Below are positions 9,200-18,919 of a stretch of DNA of 64,000 nucleotides, in pieces. The notes under the pieces were generated by a model. The model did no database searches. It was not told where the DNA came from and worked only from the letters and a program-made list of their open reading frames with translations. Position 1 is the stretch's first letter; the number at the start of each line of letters is the position of its first letter. The translations under genes and the position numbers were made by a program. The stretch is from Avoscillospira_A sp052117125 (GTDB taxonomy: Bacteria; Bacillota; Clostridia; Oscillospirales; Oscillospiraceae): positions 166,153-230,152 of the forward strand of contig NZ_JBQKJT010000005.1 of NCBI RefSeq assembly GCF_052117125.1. The letters run 5' to 3'.

Positions 9200-11290
9200 T
9201 TATTGGCCCTGATAGAGATTGTTAACGTCCAGAATCAGGCTGATGTTGCCGTCGCCCAGAATGGTGCATCCGGCAATGCCGCTGCGCTTGATGTTGAAGC
9301 TGTTGAGGTAGCTGGGCAGGGGCTTCACAACCACCTGCTGCTCGCCCAGCAGTTCGTCAACGAAGAGACAATAGGACAGCTCGCCGGCTTCCAGCCAGAT
9401 CAGAATGCCCTCCTCCACGTTGACGCGGCCGTCTTCAATCTGATACAGGTCCCGCATGCGCACCACCGGATAGAACTCGCCCATGCATTTGAACAGTTCA
9501 CCGTCGGAGGCGTCGCTGATGAGGTCCTTCTGGGAAATGCGGAAGGACTGACGGATATTGTGGATGGGAATGGTGAAGATAGAACTGCCCACACTGACCT
9601 CCATACCGTCCATGATGGCCATGGTCAGGGGAATCTTCAGTGTGGTGGTCATGCCCTTGCCCTGCTCACTGGTGATGAATACAGAGCCGCCAATGTCCTC
9701 CACGTTCTTTTTCACTACGTCCATGCCAACGCCGCGGCCGGAGAATTCTGTCACTTCGTTGTTGGTAGAGAAGCCGGGCGCCAGCAGGAAGGCCAGAATA
9801 TCCTTGTGGGAGTACTCCACGCCCTCAAAGGCCAGACCCTGCCGAATGGCTTTGGACAAAACCGCGTCATCATTGACGCCCTGACCGTCGTCGCGGATCT
9901 CGATGATGACCTCGCTGCCTGTGTGACGGGCCGACAGGACAATCTCGCCCACCGGGTCCTTACCGGCGGCGATGCGGTCCTCAACGTGCTCTTCGATGCC
10001 GTGGTCCATGGAGTTACGGACGATGTGCATAATGGGATCGCCGATGCTGTCCACAATGGTCTTATCCACTTCCGTGTCTTCGCCGATGAGGGTCAGATGG
10101 GCCTGCTTATCCAGCTTCTTGCACATATCGCGGACAATGCGGTTCATCTTCTGGAACGTGGCCGACACAGGAACCATGCGCAGGGACATGGCCACATCCT
10201 GCAACTCGTCGGTGAGCTTGCGCAGCTGCCGGGCCGACTTGGTAAAAGCGTCCAGCTTAAGCCCCTTCAGGTCGGGGGAAGCGGTGACCATGGATTCGGT
10301 GATGACAATTTCGCCCACCACTGCCGCCAATTGGTCCAGCTTGCTGAGGCTGACGCTGATGAGGCTTTCTTTGTGGTGGTTTTCGGTCTTTACCGGCGTG
10401 GCCTTGGGCTGCGGCGCCGGTGCGGCGGGCTGTGCCGGCGCTGCGGACGCAGCAGGCGCCGGAGCCGGCTGCTGTGCGGCCGGCGTTTCCGATTGTGCCG
10501 CAGCCGATGCAGGCTGCTCTGCGGCTGGAGCGGGCTGCGGCGCCGGGTCCATGGTCTGGTAGTTGCGGACGGAACCCATGCCGGTCACAGAGTGGATGGC
10601 ATTGTCCCGATCCGTCTGGTTGCGGAAGTACATGGTGAAGCCCGACTGGGCCACCTGCGCTGAGGTGGCCGGGTTGTGCTCCACATCGGCAGGCTCAAAT
10701 GTGAAATCCTCTTCGGGGCAAATATCGTGGATGGAGGTCACGAGCATAAAGGCCCGCAGGTTTTCCATGCCGCAGCCCTCGTCGAAAAATACCCGCAGCC
10801 CGTAGGGGAATCCATGCGGCGCGGCATCGGCTGCCGGTTCGCTGCTGTCGGCAGGCTCCTTGGCCGCTGCCGGTGCAGAACCATTAATTTGTGCGATAAA
10901 GCTATTAATTTTCTCCAGCAGCGTGTCGATATTATCTGTGAGAGCTTCCCCGTTTTGAATGTGCTCGATCTCCTGACGGAAGAAGTCGATGGTCTGGAAT
11001 AGCAGATCAAACAACTCCGGCCGAAGGCTCTCGGGTACGATGGAAATGGATTGCTCCCGCAGGATAGCAAAGAGATCCTCGGCCCGGTGGGCGATGGTCA
11101 TGAGAGAATTGAACTCCATCATGGCCGAAGAACCCTTGATGGTGTGCATAATACGGAAAATCGTATTGATGTCATCATTTGAAAATGCGTCAGCCTGCTC
11201 CGCGGCCAACACGATGCTGTCCAACTGCTCTAAAAGCCCGTCGGTTTCATAGAGATAAGCGTCCAGAATGCTGTCGTTGCCCATACTCAT
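9200..11290 (-). CDS. cheA: Chemotaxis histidine kinase CheA
   Basis: A 696-residue CheA from the ATG at 11290, which has AAGGAAGGG before it; an in-frame start 60 bases upstream lies before the predicted transcription start. P1 Hpt domain with the phosphorylatable His49 in RIMHTIKGSSAMMEF; a P2-like domain at about 165-250; an Ala/Pro-rich linker; P3 dimerisation (SLSKLDQLAAVVGEIVITES); P4 kinase with HIVRNSMDHGIE (N box), IEIRDDGQGV and FSGRGVGMDVVK; P5 CheW-like end. It phosphorylates CheY and CheB in response to receptors. The only CheA in the window. Confidence 0.96.
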   Translation of the reverse strand: MSMGNDSILDAYLYETDGLLEQLDSIVLAAEQADAFSNDDINTIFRIMHTIKGSSAMMEFNSLMTIAHRAEDLFAILREQSISIVPESLRPELFDLLFQTIDFFRQEIEHIQNGEALTDNIDTLLEKINSFIAQINGSAPAAAKEPADSSEPAADAAPHGFPYGLRVFFDEGCGMENLRAFMLVTSIHDICPEEDFTFEPADVEHNPATSAQVAQSGFTMYFRNQTDRDNAIHSVTGMGSVRNYQTMDPAPQPAPAAEQPASAAAQSETPAAQQPAPAPAASAAPAQPAAPAPQPKATPVKTENHHKESLISVSLSKLDQLAAVVGEIVITESMVTASPDLKGLKLDAFTKSARQLRKLTDELQDVAMSLRMVPVSATFQKMNRIVRDMCKKLDKQAHLTLIGEDTEVDKTIVDSIGDPIMHIVRNSMDHGIEEHVEDRIAAGKDPVGEIVLSARHTGSEVIIEIRDDGQGVNDDAVLSKAIRQGLAFEGVEYSHKDILAFLLAPGFSTNNEVTEFSGRGVGMDVVKKNVEDIGGSVFITSEQGKGMTTTLKIPLTMAIMDGMEVSVGSSIFTIPIHNIRQSFRISQKDLISDASDGELFKCMGEFYPVVRMRDLYQIEDGRVNVEEGILIWLEAGELSYCLFVDELLGEQQVVVKPLPSYLNSFNIKRSGIAGCTILGDGNISLILDVNNLYQGQ

Positions 11291-11330
11291 AAGCGGCACC
11301 CTTCCTTTTTCTGCAGAACTTATAATATAC

Positions 11331-11357
11331 ATATCGGCAGAAATTTGCAATAATTAA
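11331..11357 (-). promoter_or_regulatory. Sigma-28-type promoter of cheA
   Basis: On the minus strand: TTAA (11357-11354), 15 bases, then GCCGATAT (11338-11331), a perfect flagellar sigma -10 element. Predicted transcription start is near 11324, leaving a leader of about 34 bases that includes the cheA ribosome-binding site. The same architecture is found before fliD and the chemoreceptor in this window. Confidence 0.75.
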
Positions 11358-11459
11358 GGCGACGATACAAAAACTATAAGAAAACATTGAAAACATCCCG
11401 GTCGTTCCGCCGCCGCTGCGGTGTGGACGGCGATACCATAAGAAAAAGGTGACAACGAT

Positions 11460-12896
11460 ATGGCCAACCTGATGGGAGTGACCAACCCTGTACCGGGGTA
11501 TGACGGTCCCAACAACACCCGGGTCCAGCCCACGGCAATCCGCCCCGGAGACACCTCCATACAGAATATTCCCGACCCAACTCGAGTGGGACGGCCCGAC
11601 GCCCGTACGGACCAGAACGGCGCCAATGACGCTCTTCTGTCCGACGGGCTCCGCTACGACTCCAACTTGCAGATGTTCCTGCAAGCGCTGCGGGAATCCC
11701 CGGACTTGGCGGCGGAGTTCACCAAGATGGTGGGCTGGCTCAACGTCATGGCCGCCACGCCGGGACTGACCGAGGGCGTGGCGACAGAAATGAAGGCGTT
11801 TTTGCAGATGCTGCATATGGACGCCCAGGGGCTCAATGAGATGTTCAGTGCGCAGATGAAAGCGGGTAATCGGTTTGCCGGTCCCCTCATGTCGCTGCTG
11901 CGTCAGACGTTCCAGGCCACCAACAGCCCCGCCATCCGGCAGGATATCCTGATGTTTCTCAAGCGCTACAGCGATTTTTCTTCCACCGATCACATCGGTC
12001 GGACGATGAACCAGCTGCTGCGGCAGCTGCCGGATTATATGCCCAAAAGCTGGGGCGAGGCATTGGCCAACTACAGCGCCCGTTTGGAGTTGGGGCTCCA
12101 GGCCGGAGACCGGCAGGGCAACCTGAAGCTGCTGCAAGGAGAGGTCATTCCCCATCTGGCAAACTATGTGGAACGGACCCACGATATGGGAACCGCCAGG
12201 ACCCTGATCAGCATGCTGATTCTCAATGTGACCCGCTATGAAAACGGGGATGAGGCGAGCATGCTTCAGGCGTTCCGGCAGCTGAGCCGTTACGGCGAAT
12301 CCCTGGCGGGGCTGAATCAGCTGGATGACAAGGCACTGCTGAAGCTGCTGCGGGAGAACGACTTCACGAAAGCGGCCCGGACCGATACCTTTTCGGAGCG
12401 GCTGGCGTCGCTGGCCTCCCGTGCGCTGCGGGGCGACGGCGGTACGGATCTGCGGGAAACATTCACGGAGATTGTCCGGGCCATGCTTATCAACGAGAGC
12501 GTCTATATGCCGCTGCGTCATGGCATGGTGCCGCTGATGTGGCAGGACCGGGTCATGTACTCGGAGTACTGGGTGGACCCCGACGCGGACAGCGAGAGCG
12601 GCCGGCGGGAAGAGGACGGCAAAATCCAGTTCCTGTTTAAAATGGACATTCAGGGTCTGGGATTTGTGGAGATGGTCCTGGGGGCCCGCAACGAGCAGGT
12701 AGACCTGGACCTTTACGCACCGGAGAGCATTCTGCGCCACCGGGCGCGGGTGGCTGAGGACCTACAGCAGATTCTCCAGGATCATGGGCTGACGGGCCGC
12801 AGTGTACAGGTCCGCAAGTCGGAGAAGCCTCTGGCTATTACGGATGTATTTCCGGATCTTTTTGAAGGGAAGCGAAGCGTCAATGTCAAAGTCTAA
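11460..12896 (+). CDS. FliK-like protein, probable YlqG-type partner
   Basis: A 478-residue protein, no signal peptide. The N-terminal 50 residues look disordered (PGYDGPNNTRVQPTAIRPGD); the middle is helical; the C-terminal part (about 380-450) reads IQFLFKMDIQGLGFVEMVL and VDLDLYAPESILR, resembling the LG-containing beta fold of hook-length control proteins. Weak similarity alone, but the next gene is a FlhB-C-terminus-like protein overlapping it by 14 bases, an arrangement like ylqG-ylqH of Bacilli. A role at the export gate is therefore inferred. A true fliK exists at 29536, so this would be a second, divergent copy. Confidence 0.55.
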   Translation: MANLMGVTNPVPGYDGPNNTRVQPTAIRPGDTSIQNIPDPTRVGRPDARTDQNGANDALLSDGLRYDSNLQMFLQALRESPDLAAEFTKMVGWLNVMAATPGLTEGVATEMKAFLQMLHMDAQGLNEMFSAQMKAGNRFAGPLMSLLRQTFQATNSPAIRQDILMFLKRYSDFSSTDHIGRTMNQLLRQLPDYMPKSWGEALANYSARLELGLQAGDRQGNLKLLQGEVIPHLANYVERTHDMGTARTLISMLILNVTRYENGDEASMLQAFRQLSRYGESLAGLNQLDDKALLKLLRENDFTKAARTDTFSERLASLASRALRGDGGTDLRETFTEIVRAMLINESVYMPLRHGMVPLMWQDRVMYSEYWVDPDADSESGRREEDGKIQFLFKMDIQGLGFVEMVLGARNEQVDLDLYAPESILRHRARVAEDLQQILQDHGLTGRSVQVRKSEKPLAITDVFPDLFEGKRSVNVKV

Positions 12897-13254
12897 CGGC
12901 GGGGCCCAGCGGGCCGTTGCCTTGCAATACGGCACGGAACACTCCGCCCCGGTGATCATTGCCTCGGGTATGGGCAACCTGGCCGAGAAGATCGTGGAGG
13001 TGGCGTCGGAGAACGGCGTGCCCATCTATGAAGACAATTCCCTGGCCACGGTTCTGTCCCAGATGGAACTGGGCCGGGAAATCCCCGAGGAGCTCTACGG
13101 AGCCATCGTGGAAATCTATCTTTACTTTTTGAATTTTGACCCCAGCGACCCGGAGAAATTCCGGCGGGAGCGGGAGAAGTGGAGAGCAGAACAGAAGAAA
13201 GTGGAACAGCAAAAAGTGGAACTGGACAAGGTGGAGCAGCAGGAGGTGCAATAA
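12883..13254 (+). CDS. FlhB C-terminal-domain-like protein (YlqH type)
   Basis: A 123-residue soluble protein. QYGTEHSAPVIIASG, LAEKIVEVASENGVPIYEDN and LGREIPEELYGAIVEIYLYF match the cytoplasmic domain of the FlhB/YscU family, but the membrane part and the self-cleaving NPTH loop are missing. A charged tail of K/E/Q repeats (VEQQKVELDKVEQQEV) ends it. Start chosen at 12883 (GAAGGGAAGCG before it), overlapping the stop of the FliK-like gene by 14 bases. Proteins of this kind can complement parts of FlhB in related families; its role here is unknown. Confidence 0.75.
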   Translation: MSKSNGGAQRAVALQYGTEHSAPVIIASGMGNLAEKIVEVASENGVPIYEDNSLATVLSQMELGREIPEELYGAIVEIYLYFLNFDPSDPEKFRREREKWRAEQKKVEQQKVELDKVEQQEVQ

Positions 13255-13869
13255 ATGGCGGGAAATTTAAAAAACCGGTATTTGATTCTGAACACCCAGA
13301 GCATACCCGTGGGCCATTGTACATGCCGGGATGACCCAGACACAGAGATATGGCGGCTGGAAGTGGACTATGCCGACGCCCCCAAGCTGTGGAACATGAA
13401 AGACATCCGTCTGGTGGGCGCGGCGGAGTACTGTGTGGCCGTGGAGGGCGAGATTTTGCGCTGGGACGGCGATACGGTGGCCATGGTCCAGATGACCAAA
13501 CGGCTGGGGCAGGAGCTGCGGCAGAATCTGCGGCTTCCCGTGCGGTTTGAGAGCTTCATTTATTCCGCCAAGAAGCCCCAGGGACGGCTGCCCATTTTCA
13601 GCTTTGACCTGAGCTGCGGCGGTATTTCGTTCTTCTGCGCCAAGGCGCTGCCCGATGGGATGCGGGCCCAGGTGGTCATTCCCGTCACATCGCAGCCGCT
13701 GATTTTGAACATTGAGATCATTCGCCGCTGCTCCTCCAAGGAATCGGTGCCCATGTATGCGGCAAAATTTGTGGATTTGTTGCGGGAAGAGGAGAATATG
13801 GTCCGTGAGGCCGTGTTCGGTCTGCAATTCCATCACGCTTCCAGTTCCGAAAAAGGACAGATCAGGTAG
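13255..13869 (+). CDS. PilZ-domain protein
   Basis: A 204-residue protein whose C-terminal half has the PilZ c-di-GMP motifs: RQNLR at about residue 92 (RxxxR) and DLSCGG at about 119 (DxSxxG), followed by a beta-barrel pattern and an ending MYAAKFVDLL. The first 85 residues form a second beta-rich domain resembling the YcgR N-terminal fold. Such proteins slow or steer the flagellar motor, or act on surface export, when c-di-GMP rises. It follows the FlhB-like gene directly with no gap. Binding is inferred from the motifs. Confidence 0.82.
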   Translation: MAGNLKNRYLILNTQSIPVGHCTCRDDPDTEIWRLEVDYADAPKLWNMKDIRLVGAAEYCVAVEGEILRWDGDTVAMVQMTKRLGQELRQNLRLPVRFESFIYSAKKPQGRLPIFSFDLSCGGISFFCAKALPDGMRAQVVIPVTSQPLILNIEIIRRCSSKESVPMYAAKFVDLLREEENMVREAVFGLQFHHASSSEKGQIR

Positions 13870-13886
13870 AAAGGAACGCCGATACG

Positions 13887-16800
13887 ATGAAAGGAAACCG
13901 TATGCAAACTCTGAAACTCTTCCGGCGGATGTTGGCCCTGGTTTTGACGGCGGCCACGCTGCTGACGGTGGTCCCCACCGGCCTGACGGCCCATGCGGCC
14001 GACTTCCAGGACCCCTATCTCAACCAAATGGTGGAATGGGGCTTCCTGCGGGGTGATATTGAAGGCAATCTGCGCCCGTACAGCAACATCACCCGGGCAG
14101 AATTTGTCACCATTGTAAACCGGGCGTTCGGGTATACCCGCACCGGTGATATGCCCTTTACCGATGTGAAATCCAGCGATTGGTATGCCGAGGATGTGTC
14201 CATTGCCTACAATATCGGGTACATACAGGGCACCTCCCAGAATACCTTCTCCCCCAACCGGCAGATCACCCGGGAAGAGGCGGCGGCGATTCTGGCCCGC
14301 AATCTGATGCTTCAGGCTGCGTCGGGAGAAAATACCGACTTTACCGACAGCCGCGACATCAGCAACTGGAGCCGCGGCCTCCTGACGTCCCTGGCCGACT
14401 ATGAGATCATCAACGGCTATGCCGACGGCACCTTCCGGCCCCAGGCTCCCATCACTCGGGGTGAGACAGCCATTCTGATGGTCCGGGCCATCGGCACGCC
14501 GGTGCAGACCGCCGGCGTCCATTCCCTGGGAAATGTCTACGGCAATGTGACCATCAACACCTCCGGCGTGACGCTGCGTAACACGGTCATTGCCGGCAAC
14601 CTGTATGTCACCGCCGGTGTGGCCGAGGGCAACGTGCTGCTGGAAAATGTGACGGTCCTGGGCGAAATTGTTGTCAGCGGCGGCGGCGTCAGTGAAAGCG
14701 GCGAGGACAGCGTGGTCCTGCGCAACGTCACCAGTCCCAAGCTGGTGCTGGACAACGTGAAGAACACCGAGGTGTCCGTGCGCCTGGAGGGCGACGGCGT
14801 CATCGATGTGACCAGCGTCCGCACCAACGCCTTTTTGGAGGACAACACCCCGGCCAACAGCGGCGCACTGCGCATTGAGCTGGACGGCGAGGACGGCCGT
14901 TCCCTGGAACTGGCCGGCAATATCAAGGATGTCGTCAATTTGACGCCCAAGTCCTACCTGAGCCTGGGAGCCGGACAGGCCCAGAGCATTACCGTCGATG
15001 AGACCGCCACCGGTACTACCCTGAACATCGTGGCCGGAGCCGAGGTAGAGGAAGTCAACCTGGATGTGGCCGCCACGATTACCGGCGACGGCGACATCGG
15101 CAAACTGACGGTCAACGCCTCCGGCAGCACCGTCTCCATGCTGCCCGATGAAATTGTTATTCGGCCCGGCGAGACCGCCACCATTGACGGCGAAAAGATG
15201 GATAGCGCGGCGGCAGCGGAAGCCTCGGCCGACCCCCGGATGCTGGCGGGCTATCCCAAGATGACCGATCTGGCCCCCACCACCGCAACGGCCAGCTTCA
15301 GTACCAATAAAAAGGGCATTGTTTACTGGGCTGTCACCTCTGTGACCGACGGCTCTGTAACGGCCGATGATCTGATCAATCCCCCCTCCTACAGCGCCAA
15401 AATCCTCAAGCGGGGCAGTGTGTCCATTGGCGGAGCCAATCAGGCGGCCACAGCCAAAATTTCCGGTCTCACCGCCGGCGGCTCCTACTACCTGTCCGCC
15501 GTCTTTGTGGATGGTCGGGAGGATCGCAGCCCGGTGAAAGCCATTTCCTTTACCACGCCGGATAATACGGCTCCGAACTTTGCGACTGGTTATCCCTACA
15601 TGTCCCGGATTACCAACATTTCCGCCCAGGTGACCACCATGGCCACCAAGACCTGCCGCCTGTACTATGCCGTGCTGCCCAAGGGTGCGACGGCGCCTAC
15701 CGGCGAAGATTTTAAGGCCAACGCCGTCACCGGCAACCTGGGTTATGGTGCGTTGGACGTGACTAAGAACAAGCCCTATACCTTCGATGTCAACAGCGTG
15801 CCGCTGGAGGAGCTGGCTGACTACGACCTGTACTTGTGGTTGACCGATGTCGATGGCGGGGCCAGTTCGGCCGTCAAAAAGCTGAGCTTTACCACGGTGG
15901 ATAAGACGCCGCCGGTGTTCAACACGGAGCCCACCATCAATAAGGTGGACAAGACCTCCGTGGGCCTGTACGCCAACCTCAACGAAGCCGGTACCCTGTA
16001 CTGGGTTGTGGTCAGGGAGGGCGAGGTCTACCCCAAGCCCCTGGCAGGCCAGTCCGGTCCCGTGGATTGGACCAGCGATACGGCCAAGCTCCAGGTGTCG
16101 GCGGGTATGAACGCGCTGAAGAGCGGCAAGGTGACCATGACAGAAGGCAAGGACGTGAGTTTTACGGTCAGCGGCCTGGACAACGAGCAGTCCTATGATC
16201 TCTACTATGTGGCCCAGGACAAGGCCGGAAACTATGCTGCCAGCATCGGCAAGATCACCATTCACACGCAGGATGACAGCAAGCCCACTGTGACCCAGGA
16301 GTTTACCAAGTACAACGGCACGGAAACAAACCGTCCCCTGCCGGATTCGGATGTACGTCTGGTGTTCAGCGAGCCAGTACAGTCCGTGACCACCAACACA
16401 CCCCTGGTGGACTACTATGATCGGGTGACCAAGGTCATCGGCCAGGCCACAGAGATGGACGCCCGCAATGAGATGGCCGCTGTTTTGGAAGAGGCCATTC
16501 AGCTGTATATCAATCCCACCGACGGCCAGCCGCAGCTGATTCAGGGCGCCACGGCGGCTACGAATAAGAACACCGATGACTGGACCATCGATTACCGCTA
16601 TGCGGAAATCGTGTTGGAAGACAGTAAGACCGTCGTGATCTTCCCCTATGATACGGGTGCCATCAACCTCAAGAGCGGCGCAAAATACTATTTTGAAATT
16701 GCCGCCAAGACCATTTCCGACACCTCTCAGGCCCAGAATGTCATGGGCCAGACGAAGCTGCCGGAGTTTGAGACGGTGTTCGCCCAGGTCAATCTGTCCG

Positions 16801-18842
16801 TGGGCAACAACACAGAGACGGCCATTACCGAGGCGGTGGACAAGAACGGTACGCCGGTATCCCTGCCCGATGGCAGCGCCCCCATCGACCTGTACTGGCG
16901 GATGGACCCCATTTCCACGCAAAAGGTAGAAAACTCCATCTGCTGGGATATGATTCTCTGGTCCAATACCCATGTGGAATTCCAGCTGTTCCGGCGCGTC
17001 AGCGGCGCGCTGAATGGTAAGTGGGAGCTGGTGGGCAACTCATCCATCATGGTTTCGGAGAATATTGCCAGAGCCGGCAACAGCCTGCGGATGAACCTGG
17101 AGGACCCCAAAAACAACAATCCTACCTTTGACCAGCTGAATACACTGAAAGAGGGCACAGTGTACGAGTATGCCATCAGCTTTACCAAGGTGGAGGGCGA
17201 GCCAGACCGCAGCACCTGGAGCCAGACCGTCACCTTTGATATTAACGTGGTTGCCGGCAGCGGTCTGGAGCTGCCCCGGCTGGGCGCCGACGTCACCGAG
17301 AGCAAGTGGAATGAGCTGGTGGGCACTACCCTGACCAACATCAGTTTGCCGGAGACGCTGACGCTGCACAAGCCCTTCCGGGATCAGACAGCGCCCCACT
17401 TCATCGGTGACCGTCCCACCTTTCCAGCCGGCGACTCCACCGTCCGTATGGACCTGATGCTGGACCGCATGGGTACCATCTACTGGGTCGTGGCAAAGCG
17501 CGGCGACATCAGCACCATCGGCCCCAACGGGGAAGACTACAGCCCCAGCGGTACGGATTTGACGTACTATAACAAGCTGGCAGAATCGGGCAAGAACGAT
17601 GGTATAGATAATGACGGTACCGGCACATTTAATACACCGGTGGCTACACCGCCCTATAACTGGATTGTGGATGCGGGCAAATATCTGGTCAGTGAGGACG
17701 TGCAGAGCGGTTCCCTGACCTGCGGCGCCAGCGTCAAGACAGTCGCGGTGGACGGGTTGATGCCGAATCAGGATTATGTGGTGTACTTTGTCATTCAGGG
17801 TACATCTCAGGTGTATTCCGATGTCTACTGTTACCGGTTCAGTACGGGCGACGTGCAGAAACCGGCACTGATGTTGCAGGAACTGAGCCCTAATGTGTCC
17901 TTCGAGACCACAGAGGATTCTGACCTGAGCTTTGTATTGTTTGCCGATACGCAGCTGCCCACCATTTTCCGTCAGAAGTTTATTACCTATGTGGACAAGG
18001 AATTGGAAGCGGAGTTCCGGCAGGCGGCCGGTTCCAAGGCGGAAACCATGACCGTACTGGATGCTTTGATGCAGACCGGCACGGGAGGGTATTCTTGGTT
18101 TGACCTTTATGCTCAGCCGCCAGCCAAGCCCGGTGAAGGTACCAAGATCCGCGATGAGATCCAGCAGATCATTACCCGTGGACAGGGCAGCGGCGGCACA
18201 CCCGGTGCAACCGGCAGCACCACGACAACGGCTAACCAGGAGTACAAGCACGACTTTACCAAGGATATGGACCCCATTAACGCTACGAACTACTACTGCA
18301 TTGCGACAGCCAAAAATGTTCTAGGCGGTGAATATGCGTTTAAGGCCGTAGCCAACGTCCATATCCCGGATACCACGCCGCCCACATTGTTTGACCCAGG
18401 TGCAGAGGGCGTCAAAAAATCGGATGGCACCTATTCCGGCACATTGACGCTGTCGTTCAGCGAGGTGGTGTACTGGATTCCGGAAGACCGTGATACCAGT
18501 AAAATCTGTGCTGTCGTTGGCAAAAATGGCGTGAATGAACCGCCGCAGATTGACTCGGATGGCAAGATTGTACCGGGCAAGACTTCGATGCTGGCGCATA
18601 TGGGCGGTAATGTGGACAAGCTAACCCCCAACGCCGCAGCAACAGACAGTCCCACCAATACCTTTACGTTCAGCTATTCCGGTGTTCGGGTTGGCTATAC
18701 GTTGAAACTGTTTACGGATGGCTTCATCTGTGACCGCAGCGGCAACAGTACCGTCAATACCATTACGCTTCGCTACGAGGAGACCAAGACAGGCGTTGGT
18801 GGTGCTATCACCGCAGGCGGCTGGGTGATTGTACAGCAATAA
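13887..18842 (+). CDS. Large secreted surface protein with three N-terminal SLH domains
   Basis: A 1651-residue exported protein. Signal peptide MQTLKLFRRMLALVLTAATL ending at AHA-AD; three SLH motifs at about residues 35-215 (ITRAEF, FTDVKSSDWYAEDV, ITREEAAAIL, GYADGTFRPQAPITRGE), which would bind pyruvylated wall polymer. Then a strand-rich, beta-helix-like stretch (215-430) and several FN3/Ig-like modules with recurring 'YWAV/YWVV' cores and 'DKTPPVF'-type linkers. A late DTTPPTLFDPG module near 1500 resembles an Ig-like bacterial domain. Start uncertain: ATG 13887 or ATG 13902, the latter with its own AAAGGA. Function unknown; probably S-layer or adhesive. Confidence 0.8.
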   Translation: MKGNRMQTLKLFRRMLALVLTAATLLTVVPTGLTAHAADFQDPYLNQMVEWGFLRGDIEGNLRPYSNITRAEFVTIVNRAFGYTRTGDMPFTDVKSSDWYAEDVSIAYNIGYIQGTSQNTFSPNRQITREEAAAILARNLMLQAASGENTDFTDSRDISNWSRGLLTSLADYEIINGYADGTFRPQAPITRGETAILMVRAIGTPVQTAGVHSLGNVYGNVTINTSGVTLRNTVIAGNLYVTAGVAEGNVLLENVTVLGEIVVSGGGVSESGEDSVVLRNVTSPKLVLDNVKNTEVSVRLEGDGVIDVTSVRTNAFLEDNTPANSGALRIELDGEDGRSLELAGNIKDVVNLTPKSYLSLGAGQAQSITVDETATGTTLNIVAGAEVEEVNLDVAATITGDGDIGKLTVNASGSTVSMLPDEIVIRPGETATIDGEKMDSAAAAEASADPRMLAGYPKMTDLAPTTATASFSTNKKGIVYWAVTSVTDGSVTADDLINPPSYSAKILKRGSVSIGGANQAATAKISGLTAGGSYYLSAVFVDGREDRSPVKAISFTTPDNTAPNFATGYPYMSRITNISAQVTTMATKTCRLYYAVLPKGATAPTGEDFKANAVTGNLGYGALDVTKNKPYTFDVNSVPLEELADYDLYLWLTDVDGGASSAVKKLSFTTVDKTPPVFNTEPTINKVDKTSVGLYANLNEAGTLYWVVVREGEVYPKPLAGQSGPVDWTSDTAKLQVSAGMNALKSGKVTMTEGKDVSFTVSGLDNEQSYDLYYVAQDKAGNYAASIGKITIHTQDDSKPTVTQEFTKYNGTETNRPLPDSDVRLVFSEPVQSVTTNTPLVDYYDRVTKVIGQATEMDARNEMAAVLEEAIQLYINPTDGQPQLIQGATAATNKNTDDWTIDYRYAEIVLEDSKTVVIFPYDTGAINLKSGAKYYFEIAAKTISDTSQAQNVMGQTKLPEFETVFAQVNLSVGNNTETAITEAVDKNGTPVSLPDGSAPIDLYWRMDPISTQKVENSICWDMILWSNTHVEFQLFRRVSGALNGKWELVGNSSIMVSENIARAGNSLRMNLEDPKNNNPTFDQLNTLKEGTVYEYAISFTKVEGEPDRSTWSQTVTFDINVVAGSGLELPRLGADVTESKWNELVGTTLTNISLPETLTLHKPFRDQTAPHFIGDRPTFPAGDSTVRMDLMLDRMGTIYWVVAKRGDISTIGPNGEDYSPSGTDLTYYNKLAESGKNDGIDNDGTGTFNTPVATPPYNWIVDAGKYLVSEDVQSGSLTCGASVKTVAVDGLMPNQDYVVYFVIQGTSQVYSDVYCYRFSTGDVQKPALMLQELSPNVSFETTEDSDLSFVLFADTQLPTIFRQKFITYVDKELEAEFRQAAGSKAETMTVLDALMQTGTGGYSWFDLYAQPPAKPGEGTKIRDEIQQIITRGQGSGGTPGATGSTTTTANQEYKHDFTKDMDPINATNYYCIATAKNVLGGEYAFKAVANVHIPDTTPPTLFDPGAEGVKKSDGTYSGTLTLSFSEVVYWIPEDRDTSKICAVVGKNGVNEPPQIDSDGKIVPGKTSMLAHMGGNVDKLTPNAAATDSPTNTFTFSYSGVRVGYTLKLFTDGFICDRSGNSTVNTITLRYEETKTGVGGAITAGGWVIVQQ

Positions 18843-18872
18843 CCTGAAGTGCCGGATAAATCCGTACCTCTG

Positions 18873-18897
18873 CTGCCCCTGATCCTCAGGGGCAGCG
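18873..18897 (+). terminator. Hairpin between the two surface protein genes
   Basis: An 11-base GC-rich stem (GCTGCCCCTGA with TCAGGGGCAGC) around a three-base loop, without a T tract. More likely an mRNA-stabilising or attenuating hairpin than a full terminator. Confidence 0.45.
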
Positions 18898-18919
18898 TTC
18901 CAAAGGAGGAACTTGAGCC

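Noticed and set aside
7836..10663. Long plus-strand open frames of 458 and 512 codons over cheR, cheW and cheA
   Set aside because: They lie antisense to clearly conserved che genes, encode His/Gly/Arg-rich nonsense and have no ribosome-binding site. They result from GC-biased codon use.
13833..16973. 1046-codon minus-strand open frame
   Set aside because: Antisense to the first SLH protein gene, rich in G, H and V, no domain pattern; a shadow of the codon bias.
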